Source of the DNA: Fidelibacterota bacterium TMED108
GTDB lineage: Bacteria > Fidelibacterota > Marinisomatia > Marinisomatales > TCS55
Assembly: GCA_002172545.1 (NCBI GenBank)
Contig: NHFJ01000013.1
Coordinates: 48,157-57,350 of the forward strand
Direction: 5' to 3'
Length of the DNA stretch: 9,194 nt
Part shown: piece by piece, positions 1-6,114 of the stretch
Layout: every line of letters begins with the position of its first letter
Numbering within the stretch: the stretch's first letter is position 1
Position numbers and translations under genes: made by a program
Notes under the pieces: generated by a model
The model's input: the letters and a program-made list of their open reading frames with translations, nothing else
Database searches by the model: none
Told to the model about the DNA's origin: nothing

Positions 1-297
1 ATAGATTGGCTAATTAAACTGAATAAATTTGCAACTTTCGATGTTGAGCCCGATATAACCTTCTTAATAGATTTGCATCCTGAAGAAGCTGTAAAAAGAA
101 AAGACATAGAGCAAGACAGAATAGAGAACGCCGGTATTGATTTTCAAATAAAGGTGCGAAATACATATCTTGAAATAGCAAAAATTTTTCCAGATAGAAT
201 TGTACTGATTGATGGCCACAATGAAATTAGTGAAATAAATAAAAAAATATTAAATGAATTACTACGAAGGAATATCATAAATGAAACCATTACATAA
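1..297 (+). CDS. tmk: Thymidylate kinase, C-terminal part (5' end outside window)
   Basis: This kinase phosphorylates dTMP to dTDP with ATP in the cytoplasm, on the route to dTTP. The reading frame is open from base 1, so the true start and the N-terminal P-loop lie upstream of the window; 98 codons are visible. Seen directly: a PDITFLIDL strand near visible residue 18, followed by EEAVKR and the lid segment ending QDRIE, which matches the family's 'DRIE' lid motif. After it comes the helix DFQIKVRNTYLEIAK and a terminal VLIDG strand, all in the usual thymidylate kinase order. A TTG at 73 is not a credible start because conserved residues precede it. The 3' end overlaps the next gene by 17 bases, which suggests translational coupling. 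Nothing looks broken. Identification rests on motif order and is firm. Confidence 0.93.
   Translation: MDWLIKLNKFATFDVEPDITFLIDLHPEEAVKRKDIEQDRIENAGIDFQIKVRNTYLEIAKIFPDRIVLIDGHNEISEINKKILNELLRRNIINETIT
266..271 (+). promoter_or_regulatory. Shine-Dalgarno site of the S41 peptidase
   Basis: GAAGGA lies nine bases before the ATG at 281 and inside the coding region of thymidylate kinase. It fixes the peptidase start and implies that its mRNA is read from a tmk-containing transcript. Confidence 0.65.
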
Positions 298-1930
298 ATC
301 TAAATTCCTATTTTTTATTGTAATTCTTGCTACCCTTTCTATATCTTTTACTCAATCTGATTTTTACAGAAAAATAGCCAATTCACAAAGATTGATAAAT
401 CAAGTTTACAATCAAATATTTTCAACTTATGTCGATCAATTGGATCCTGAGGTTTTTACTAAATCTAGTATAAACAGCATTACAGAAAATTTAGACCCGT
501 ATACAACGTTGCTCGTAGAAGATCAGCAATATAGTATTGAATTATTAACTGATGGTAAATACGGTGGGGTAGGAATTCAATTGGGATACAGAAATAAAGA
601 AATGACTGTTATTTCCCCTATGAGCGAATCACCTGCTCAAAAGGCAGGCATAATGAGTGGTGATATCATTAAAAAAATTGATAATTCCGAAGTAAAAGAT
701 ATGACTTTTAATGATGCAGCGGCTAAGATTAGAGGGAAGAGGGGAACAAAGGTCAAATTAACTATTAAAAGATTTGGCGAAAATGACGATATTGACTTTA
801 TTTTAATACGTTCAAGCATAGATGTTAAGGATATAAGCTATTCCGGTATACTTTCCCCTGGCACAGGCTATATTCGGTTAAATAGATTTTCACGTTATTC
901 TTCTAGGGACTTTCAAAAAGAACTTGTTGAGCTTTCTAAAAATGACCTTAGTCAGCTTATTATCGATTTAAGAGATAATACAGGAGGACTTCTTTCTGCA
1001 GCTGTTAATATTTTAGATATGCTTATAGAAAAAGATCTTCCTCTGGTTTCTACAAAAGGAAGGACTAAGGACTCCAATAGGTCTTTTTATTCAAAACGAA
1101 ATCCAATTATATCGAAGGATGTTAGAATTGTGGTCCTAATCAATAAAGGCAGCGCCTCTGCTAGTGAAATAGTTGCTGGCGCTATTCAAGACCTTGATAG
1201 AGGTATAGTAATAGGGGAAAAATCTTTTGGAAAAGGCTTAGTTCAAACTGCGTTTGAAATTGATAAAAAAAGAACTATTAAAATAACTACAGCTAGATAT
1301 TACATACCAAGCGGCAGGTTTATTCAAAAAAGAGATTACATTGATAGTAAATTTCTCATGAATAAGACTGATGAAGATTCATTATTTAAAACAAGGAATG
1401 GGAGAATCGTTTATGGAAATGGAGGAATTACGCCAGATTCTATAATTGTAGATAAGAAGATGGAGTTAATTTCAACTCAATTTTGGAGAAATGGTTATTT
1501 TTATTCCTTTGCACAAGAAAATAAATTTCAATACGAGTCTTTTGTAGATGTTAAAAAAGATAGCGACTTATTAAATAAATTCATCAAATACATAGATAGT
1601 CGAAATAAAGCGACCCTACCAGGTCAAAAAGAATTATTAGATCTAGAAAATAACGTTATTTCTCTTGACTCAACAGATACCATTGCAAGAAAAGCTCTAA
1701 ATACATTATCTGATTTTTATAATAAGAAAATTGCAGAAAAAACAAAAAATGAATCTGATCAAATGACCCAATTACTTTTATTAGAGTTTGCCGGTCTCTT
1801 TAATGGCCCTGAAGGTAGAATTCAGCAATCATTTATTAATGATAATGTTTTAAAAACCGCTAAAAATATAGCTGAAGATAAAAGTGTATTTGTTTCAACT
1901 ATTTCAAACCAGCAATTAATTGAAAATTAA
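281..1930 (+). CDS. S41 family C-terminal processing peptidase with PDZ domain (CtpA/Prc-like)
   Basis: This is an exported serine protease of family S41, expected to act in the periplasm on C-terminal tails of envelope proteins. Residues 1-26 are a basic start (MKPLHKSK) plus a hydrophobic run (about 9-24), giving a signal peptide or membrane anchor; there is no lipobox cysteine. A PDZ domain covers about residues 93-165 (GGVGIQLG, then AGIMSGDIIKKID). The protease core covers about 185-350: LRDNTGG at 230-236, the nucleophile in GSASASEIVAGA (Ser293 by alignment) and the general base in SFGKGLVQ (Lys318, with Gln322). The 25-residue Ser-Lys spacing equals that of E. coli Prc and plant D1 protease, so it should be active. 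About 165 residues after the core (385-549) are a C-terminal extension I cannot assign. ATG at 281 is preceded by GAAGGA at nine bases. No substrate can be inferred from the neighbours. Confidence 0.95.
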   Translation: MKPLHKSKFLFFIVILATLSISFTQSDFYRKIANSQRLINQVYNQIFSTYVDQLDPEVFTKSSINSITENLDPYTTLLVEDQQYSIELLTDGKYGGVGIQLGYRNKEMTVISPMSESPAQKAGIMSGDIIKKIDNSEVKDMTFNDAAAKIRGKRGTKVKLTIKRFGENDDIDFILIRSSIDVKDISYSGILSPGTGYIRLNRFSRYSSRDFQKELVELSKNDLSQLIIDLRDNTGGLLSAAVNILDMLIEKDLPLVSTKGRTKDSNRSFYSKRNPIISKDVRIVVLINKGSASASEIVAGAIQDLDRGIVIGEKSFGKGLVQTAFEIDKKRTIKITTARYYIPSGRFIQKRDYIDSKFLMNKTDEDSLFKTRNGRIVYGNGGITPDSIIVDKKMELISTQFWRNGYFYSFAQENKFQYESFVDVKKDSDLLNKFIKYIDSRNKATLPGQKELLDLENNVISLDSTDTIARKALNTLSDFYNKKIAEKTKNESDQMTQLLLLEFAGLFNGPEGRIQQSFINDNVLKTAKNIAEDKSVFVSTISNQQLIEN

Positions 1931-1950
1931 ACGCCTGAATTATTCTTTTC

Positions 1951-1976
1951 TTGATTTCCAATTAAAAGGGTAAATT
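1951..1976 (+). promoter_or_regulatory. Weak candidate promoter for tRNA-Val / thrS operon
   Basis: In the 60-base gap between the peptidase stop and the tRNA, TTGATT (1951-1956) is followed by TAAATT (1971-1976). The 14-base spacing is too short for a classical sigma-70 promoter. However, TTG then 17 bases then TAAATTCT resembles the Bacteroidetes-type TTG / TAnnTTTG arrangement. Transcription would begin about 8-15 bases before the tRNA. This is suggestive only: AT-rich gaps often give such matches, and the last TTTG is not conserved. Confidence 0.28.
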
Positions 1977-1990
1977 CTTTCGCTTTTTAT

Positions 1991-2064
1991 GGGCGATTAG
2001 CTCAGCTGGTTAGAGCGCTACGTTGACATCGTAGAGGTCAGCGGTTCGACTCCGTTATCGCCCA
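1991..2064 (+). tRNA. tRNA-Val (anticodon GAC)
   Basis: A complete cloverleaf can be folded by eye. The acceptor stem pairs GGGCGAT (1991-1997) with ATCGCCC (2057-2063) without mismatch. The D stem is GCTC/GAGC (2000-2003 with 2013-2016), its loop carrying the GG pair. The anticodon stem is CTACG/CGTAG (2018-2022 with 2030-2034) and the loop TTGACAT has GAC at 2025-2027, reading the valine codons GUC and GUU. The variable loop is AGGTC. The T stem AGCGG/CCGTT (2040-2044 with 2052-2056, one G-U pair) closes the loop TTCGACT. The discriminator is A2064. The 3' CCA is not encoded (the next bases are CAC) and must be added by tRNA nucleotidyltransferase. thrS begins 46 bases downstream with no terminator between, so the tRNA may be cut from a thrS-operon transcript. 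Confidence 0.97.
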
Positions 2065-2110
2065 CACTAAAATGCGCATTCAGTTTATGAAAAAATATAT
2101 TTATAGATAG

Positions 2111-4066
2111 ATGGACAAGATTAATATTACTCTTCCAGATAATTCAGTACATGAACATAGTTCTGGTGTAACTGCTCTAGACATTGCAAAAAGCATTGGG
2201 GAAAGGCTTTCTATGGGTACAGTAGCTGCAACTGTAAATGATGTTTTGGTTGATGCTACAAAACCAATAAATGAAAATGCTAATGTTGTTATTCATACTT
2301 CTGATTCAAAAATTGGCCACGAAGTTCTTTTGCATAGTACTGCGCACTTAATGGCGCAAGCTGTTAAAAAATTATGGCCTGATAGTCAAATGACCATAGG
2401 CCCAGTTATTGAAAATAGATTTTACTATGACTTTGATATAGATGGAACATTTTCTGATGAGGATTTATCTAGCATTGAAGATGAAATGCGTAATATTGCT
2501 AAACAGAATCATGAGGTCTTTAGACACGACCTTCCTAGAGATGATGCTATTAAAATTTTTTCAGATCTTAACGAAAACTATAAAGTTGAAATAATTAACG
2601 ATATTGAAAGCAGTGATCAAATCTCTGCATATAAGCAGGGTGATTTTATTGATCTTTGCAGAGGGCCACACGTTCCTTTTACTGGCAATATAAAATATTT
2701 CAAACTCCTTACTACTTCTGGTGCTTATTGGAGAGGTGACGAGAACAATAAGATGCTTCAAAGAATATACGGTACAGCATTTTCTTCGAAATCAAAACTA
2801 AAAGATTATTTGCATTTTTTAGAAGAAGCAAAAAAGAGAGATCATAGAAAAATAGGCAAGGAATTAGCTATTTTTACATTCGATGAAGAGGTAGGTCCTG
2901 GATTACCTCTTTGGCTTCCGAATGGCGGTGTTATCCTTAACGAATTAGAACAGCTAGCAAAAGAAACGGAAGATAGGTATGATTATCAACAGGTTAGAAC
3001 ACCGCATTTAACAAAAGGCGAACTATATGAAAAGTCTGGCCATCTAGACTTATATAAAGATGCTATGTATCCAGCGATGGATATAGATGGAACGGATTAT
3101 TATGTGAAACCTATGAATTGCCCTCATCATCACAAGATATACAGCGCTTCACCAAAAAGCTATCGAGATCTTCCTTACCGTATTTCTGAGTACGGTACAT
3201 GTTATAGATATGAAAAATCCGGTCAATTATTTGGATTGATGAGAGTTCGAAGTATGCAAATGAACGATGCTCACATTTATTGCTCAAAGGACCAATTTAG
3301 CACTGAATTCCTTGATGTTTGTAAAATGTATTTAGAGTATTTCAAAATTTTCGGTATAGAAAAATATGAAATGCGTTTAAGTTTACATGATCCAAGTGAT
3401 TTAGGTAAAAAATATATTGATGAGCCTGAACTATGGATAGAAACTGAAACTATTGTAAGAAATACATTAATTGATGGAAATATAAATTTTGTAGAAATAC
3501 CTGGTGAAGCAGCTTTCTACGGCCCAAAAGTTGACGTTCAAGTATGGAGTGCTATTGGTAAAGAGTTTACTTTGGCAACCAATCAAGTTGATTTTGCAAT
3601 ACCAAAAAGATTCGACTTAACTTTTATGGATAGTGAGGGCAAAGATAAAACTCCTTTATGTATTCATAGAGCACCTTTAAGTACGCATGAGCGTTTTGTT
3701 GGGTTTTTAATTGAACATTATGCGGGCGATTTTCCTGTTTGGTTGTCACCTGTACAAATAGCGATATTACCAGTGTCCGAAAAGACAAATAATTATGCAT
3801 ATACAATACAAAAAAAGCTTAAGAATTCTGGATTTAGAGTAATTGTTGATGACAAGCCAGATAAAATAGGATCAAAAATTAGAAATACAGAGCTTCGTAA
3901 AATTCCAATTATGCTGATACTTGGAGAAAAAGAAGCCAAAAATAATACTGCTTCTATAAGAAGAAGGTTTATTGGGGATGAAGGAGAAGTATCTATTGAT
4001 AAGCTAATTGAAGATATTTCTTCAGAAATAAAACAAAGGAGTCTACCTTATCGCAAAAGTGAGTAA
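2111..4066 (+). CDS. thrS: Threonine--tRNA ligase (ThrRS)
   Basis: A cytoplasmic class II synthetase that charges tRNA-Thr and hydrolyses mischarged Ser-tRNA-Thr. At 651 residues it is full length. Residues 1-63 form the TGS domain. The editing domain (about 65-230) has its zinc-site-like HSTAHL (His75, His79) and DLCRGPH (Cys183, His187). The catalytic core (about 245-540) shows motif 2 (CYRYEKSGQLFGLMRVRS), motif 3 (HRAPLSTHERFVGF) and the zinc ligands Cys337 (MNCPHHH), His388 (NDAHIYC) and His519 (LCIHR). The anticodon-binding domain is about 545-640. Editing and active site therefore look intact. The segment before His388 reads MQMNDAHIYC instead of the E. coli-type FTQDDAHIFC, which I take as lineage variation. 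ATG 2111 is the first possible start in frame because TAG directly precedes it; it lacks a Shine-Dalgarno site. The 46-base leader is too short for an E. coli-like thrS operator. Confidence 0.98.
   Translation: MDKINITLPDNSVHEHSSGVTALDIAKSIGERLSMGTVAATVNDVLVDATKPINENANVVIHTSDSKIGHEVLLHSTAHLMAQAVKKLWPDSQMTIGPVIENRFYYDFDIDGTFSDEDLSSIEDEMRNIAKQNHEVFRHDLPRDDAIKIFSDLNENYKVEIINDIESSDQISAYKQGDFIDLCRGPHVPFTGNIKYFKLLTTSGAYWRGDENNKMLQRIYGTAFSSKSKLKDYLHFLEEAKKRDHRKIGKELAIFTFDEEVGPGLPLWLPNGGVILNELEQLAKETEDRYDYQQVRTPHLTKGELYEKSGHLDLYKDAMYPAMDIDGTDYYVKPMNCPHHHKIYSASPKSYRDLPYRISEYGTCYRYEKSGQLFGLMRVRSMQMNDAHIYCSKDQFSTEFLDVCKMYLEYFKIFGIEKYEMRLSLHDPSDLGKKYIDEPELWIETETIVRNTLIDGNINFVEIPGEAAFYGPKVDVQVWSAIGKEFTLATNQVDFAIPKRFDLTFMDSEGKDKTPLCIHRAPLSTHERFVGFLIEHYAGDFPVWLSPVQIAILPVSEKTNNYAYTIQKKLKNSGFRVIVDDKPDKIGSKIRNTELRKIPIMLILGEKEAKNNTASIRRRFIGDEGEVSIDKLIEDISSEIKQRSLPYRKSE
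4035..4041 (+). promoter_or_regulatory. Shine-Dalgarno site that fixes an AUC start for infC
   Basis: AAAGGAG at 4035-4041, inside the 3' end of thrS, is a near-perfect anti-16S match. Exactly eight bases separate it from ATC at 4050, the ideal distance, but 17 bases separate it from the GTG at 4059, which has no purine-rich site of its own. The site therefore points to AUC as the initiation codon. Confidence 0.75.
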
Positions 4067-4562
4067 AATAAGAATAAATGAGAAAATCAGAGCATCTGAA
4101 GTAAGGCTCATATCAGAAACCGGTGAACAATTAGGCGTAATGAAATTAGATGATGCTATAAGTAGAGCTAAAGACGTTGGGTTAGATTTAATTGAAGTAT
4201 CACCAAATGCAAAACCTCCAGTAGCTAAAATTCTTAATTATGGAAAATTGAAATACGAAGAGAAAAAGAAACAGCAAGCGAGTAAAAAGAAGCAACATGT
4301 TGTTAAGGTTAAGGAAATTAGAGTAAGACCGAGGATAGATACTCATGATTTAGAAACCAAGGTTAATCTTGGAAGAAAATTTATTCAAGACGGTTGCAAG
4401 CTTAAAGTCACTTTAATGTATAGAGGTAGAGAATTATCTAGAACAGATCTAGGTCTTGCTGTATTAGACAGGGTAAGAGAAATGTTTTCAGATATAGCAG
4501 AAGTTGAAAAAGAAGGCAGTTTAGAAGGTCGTCGCCAAACAATAGTTTTGACTGGTAAATAG
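4050..4562 (+). CDS. infC: Translation initiation factor IF-3, probable AUC start
   Basis: IF-3 binds the 30S subunit, blocks premature 50S joining and rejects non-canonical start codons and wrong initiator tRNAs. Both domains are present: the N domain from RINEKIRASEVRLI through GLDLIEVSPNAKPPVAKILNYGK, a lysine-rich linker (KYEEKKKQQASKKKQ), and the C domain with VKEIRVRPRIDTHDLETK, GCKLKVTLMYRGRE and the terminal EGRRQTIVLTGK. I place the start at ATC 4050, giving MAKVSKIRINEK and 170 residues, because AAAGGAG lies eight bases upstream. The conventional alternative is GTG 4059 (167 residues), which has no well-placed ribosome site. Known biology: E. coli infC uses AUU, through which IF-3 represses its own synthesis; AUC could serve the same purpose here. 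The start overlaps thrS by 17 bases (8 if GTG). The product is certain; the start is likely but unproven. Confidence 0.95.
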   Translation: MAKVSKIRINEKIRASEVRLISETGEQLGVMKLDDAISRAKDVGLDLIEVSPNAKPPVAKILNYGKLKYEEKKKQQASKKKQHVVKVKEIRVRPRIDTHDLETKVNLGRKFIQDGCKLKVTLMYRGRELSRTDLGLAVLDRVREMFSDIAEVEKEGSLEGRRQTIVLTGK

Positions 4563-4565
4563 GAG
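4561..4565 (+). promoter_or_regulatory. Shine-Dalgarno site of rpmI
   Basis: AGGAG begins on the second base of the infC TAG stop and sits seven bases before the rpmI ATG at 4573. The overlap with the stop codon suggests that ribosomes ending on infC re-initiate on rpmI. Confidence 0.8.
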
Positions 4566-4572
4566 AAAGTCG

Positions 4573-4767
4573 ATGCCAAAACAAAAGACAAGACGCAGTG
4601 CCGCCAAACGTTTTAGTTTAACGGGCACTGGTAAGATAAAACGTAACAAGGCAAACCATAGCCATATGCTCATACGTAGAAGTAATAGCGCAAAACGTAA
4701 AATGAGACAATCAGACTTGGTTGATTCATCGGAAGAGAAGCGCGTTAAACGTATGATAATTAAATAA
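4573..4767 (+). CDS. rpmI: 50S ribosomal protein L35 (bL35)
   Basis: A small, strongly basic large-subunit protein. The 64-residue length is typical for bL35. Seen directly: the family start MPKQKTRRSAAKRF, then LTGTGKIKRNKANHSHM, and the C-terminal EKRVKRM. It sits in the conserved infC-rpmI-rplT order, ten bases after infC and 15 before rplT. In E. coli, L20 represses rpmI through an RNA operator formed partly within infC and the infC-rpmI junction. The gap here is only ten bases, so any comparable operator would have to lie inside coding sequence; I cannot identify one by eye. ATG 4573 has a strong AGGAG. Nothing unusual in the protein. Confidence 0.97.
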   Translation: MPKQKTRRSAAKRFSLTGTGKIKRNKANHSHMLIRRSNSAKRKMRQSDLVDSSEEKRVKRMIIK

Positions 4768-4771
4768 CAAC

Positions 4772-4776
4772 AGGAG
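4772..4776 (+). promoter_or_regulatory. Shine-Dalgarno site of rplT
   Basis: AGGAG in the 15-base rpmI-rplT gap, six bases before the ATG at 4783. It is the third strong site in a row (infC, rpmI, rplT). Confidence 0.8.
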
Positions 4777-4782
4777 ACTACA

Positions 4783-5130
4783 ATGCCTAGAGCAAATAGT
4801 TCTGTGCCTAGACATAGAAGACACAGAAAAGTAGTAAAGCAGGCCAAGGGCTACTATGGTGCCCGGAGCCGCAACTTTAAAGCTGCTAAAGATGCAGTTG
4901 AAAAGGCAGGTTTATATGCATATAGAGACAGAAGGCAGAAAAAGCGTCAATTTAGACGTTTATGGATCATACGTATAAATGCAGCTGCGCGGCAAAATGG
5001 CTTATCATATTCACAGTTCATAGCTAAATTAAAATCAAAAGGTATAGATTTAGATAGGAAGGTCTTAGCTGATCTTGCAATGAATCAACCTGAAACTTTT
5101 AATGAGTTAGCAACTTCGCTCAAAAATTAA
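4783..5130 (+). CDS. rplT: 50S ribosomal protein L20 (bL20)
   Basis: L20 binds 23S rRNA early in 50S assembly and, in characterised bacteria, represses its own operon. The 115-residue length is normal. The unstructured basic N-terminal arm carries [20 protein letters not shown] (residues 9-28), followed by [18 protein letters not shown] and [16 protein letters not shown], which are highly typical of the family. The C-terminal part ([21 protein letters not shown]) corresponds to the globular RNA-binding domain used in autoregulation. The start is ATG 4783 with AGGAG six bases upstream. The TAA stop is followed immediately by the pheS ATG. GC content is higher than in neighbouring genes in the arginine-rich stretch, as expected for a ribosomal protein. 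Confidence 0.98.
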   Translation: MPRANSSVPRHRRHRKVVKQAKGYYGARSRNFKAAKDAVEKAGLYAYRDRRQKKRQFRRLWIIRINAAARQNGLSYSQFIAKLKSKGIDLDRKVLADLAMNQPETFNELATSLKN

Positions 5131-6114
5131 ATGAGCAAACAGGTCACTATTGAATCAGTCCGGACTGAATTTCGGACTGATTCAAAACTAGTAGCAAAAA
5201 ATCCTGAAAAACACGAATCTTTAAAAATAAAGTTCTTAGGTAGAAAAGGTTTAGTCGCTAAACTTTTTTCTCAATTATCTAAAGTATCAGATAAAGATCG
5301 GCCAAAGCATGGCAAAGATTTAAACAATTTAAAATATGAGATTTCAACATTCTTTGATAAGAATAAAAAAAATAAGGCAGGTAGTAGTACGGGACCAACA
5401 GATAGCACATTACCTGGCCCTAAGTTTAAAATTGGATACGAGCATCCGCTTCAAAAAACATTAGATGATATAAAAAACATCTTTAAAAATTTAGGATTTT
5501 CTATAGCTTACGGTCCTGAAGTTGATGATGACTTTCATAATTTTAGCGCTTTGAATTTTCCAGAAGAGCATCCTGCTCGAGACATGCAAGACACATTTTT
5601 TATTGAAAAAGACATTGTATTGCGCACACATACTTCCAATGTTCAAGTCCATCTTATGGAAGAGGAGGAGCCACCACTTAGGTATATAGTACCTGGTAGA
5701 GTATATAGAAATGAATCTATTAGCTTTAAAAGCTATTGCTTATTTCATCAAATTGAAGGGCTATATGTAGATAAAAATGTTTCTTTTGCAGATCATAAAG
5801 CCATATTGGAATTTTTTGTGAAACAAATGTTTGGGTCTAATACAAAAATGAGATTTAGACCTAGCTTCTTTCCTTTTACTGAACCTAGCGCCGAGGTTGA
5901 TATATGGAGCGAAAAAAGTGGTCAATGGCTAGAAATTCTAGGCTCTGGTATGGTTGATCCTGAGGTTTTTAAATCTGTAAATATTGATGAAAATATATGG
6001 AGTGGGTTTGCTTTTGGATTAGGAGTAGAGAGAATTTGTATGTTGAAATATGGAATAGATGATATACGCCTACTATACCAAGGCGATATTAGGTTTTTGG
6101 AACAATTCAAATGA
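5131..6114 (+). CDS. pheS: Phenylalanine--tRNA ligase alpha subunit
   Basis: The catalytic subunit of the (alpha-beta)2 enzyme that charges tRNA-Phe. At 327 residues it is near the usual length. Residues 1-85 are the tRNA-binding coiled-coil arm, including LKIKFLGRKGLVAKL. The class II core follows: HPARDMQDTFF (147-157), RTHTSNVQV (165-173), motif 2 with GRVYRNESIS and FHQIEG (189-210), the phenylalanine pocket FRPSFFPFTEPSAEVD (242-257), and motif 3 GFAFGLGVERICML (292-305). The motif 2 loop (SFKSYCLFHQIEGLYVDKN) reads like Bacteroidetes PheS. ATG 5131 directly follows the rplT TAA and has no Shine-Dalgarno site, so expression probably depends on coupling. There is no room for a pheM-like attenuator leader. 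Codons 7-18 form a perfect 13-bp inverted repeat (separate entry). Confidence 0.98.
   Translation: MSKQVTIESVRTEFRTDSKLVAKNPEKHESLKIKFLGRKGLVAKLFSQLSKVSDKDRPKHGKDLNNLKYEISTFFDKNKKNKAGSSTGPTDSTLPGPKFKIGYEHPLQKTLDDIKNIFKNLGFSIAYGPEVDDDFHNFSALNFPEEHPARDMQDTFFIEKDIVLRTHTSNVQVHLMEEEEPPLRYIVPGRVYRNESISFKSYCLFHQIEGLYVDKNVSFADHKAILEFFVKQMFGSNTKMRFRPSFFPFTEPSAEVDIWSEKSGQWLEILGSGMVDPEVFKSVNIDENIWSGFAFGLGVERICMLKYGIDDIRLLYQGDIRFLEQFK
5150..5185. repeat. Perfect 13-bp inverted repeat inside the start of pheS
   Basis: TTGAATCAGTCCG (5150-5162) is the exact reverse complement of CGGACTGATTCAA (5173-5185), with a ten-base loop between. The left arm and loop also contain a 14-bp perfect palindrome (5155-5168), so the unit TCAGTCCG/CGGACTGA occurs three times in 26 bases. 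The hairpin would start about 19 bases after the A of the pheS ATG, at the leading edge of an initiating ribosome. There is no T-run after it, so it is not a standard terminator. The inverted repeat is directly seen; a role in pheS translation or mRNA stability is inference. Confidence 0.9.

Noticed and set aside
2023..2028. Perfect TTGACA, resembling a -35 promoter box upstream of thrS
   Set aside because: It is the tRNA-Val anticodon loop and neighbouring base, and no -10-like hexamer lies about 17 bases downstream.
2071..2080. Ten-base palindrome AATGCGCATT after the tRNA as a terminator
   Set aside because: It has no loop, would make at most a tiny stem, and is not followed by a T-run.
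2065..2110. E. coli-type thrS translational operator mimicking tRNA-Thr
   Set aside because: Only 46 bases separate the tRNA from thrS, too few for the multi-domain operator, and the upstream tRNA has a Val anticodon lacking the G35-U36 identity bases.
4521..4847. 108-codon minus-strand open frame across infC, rpmI and rplT
   Set aside because: It lies antisense to three certain genes with correct starts and ribosome sites; the hydrophobic translation is an artefact of reading lysine/arginine-rich genes backwards.
5150..5190. pheS hairpin as a rho-independent terminator
   Set aside because: No U-run follows on either strand and the hairpin lies in the middle of an operon and within the pheS reading frame.
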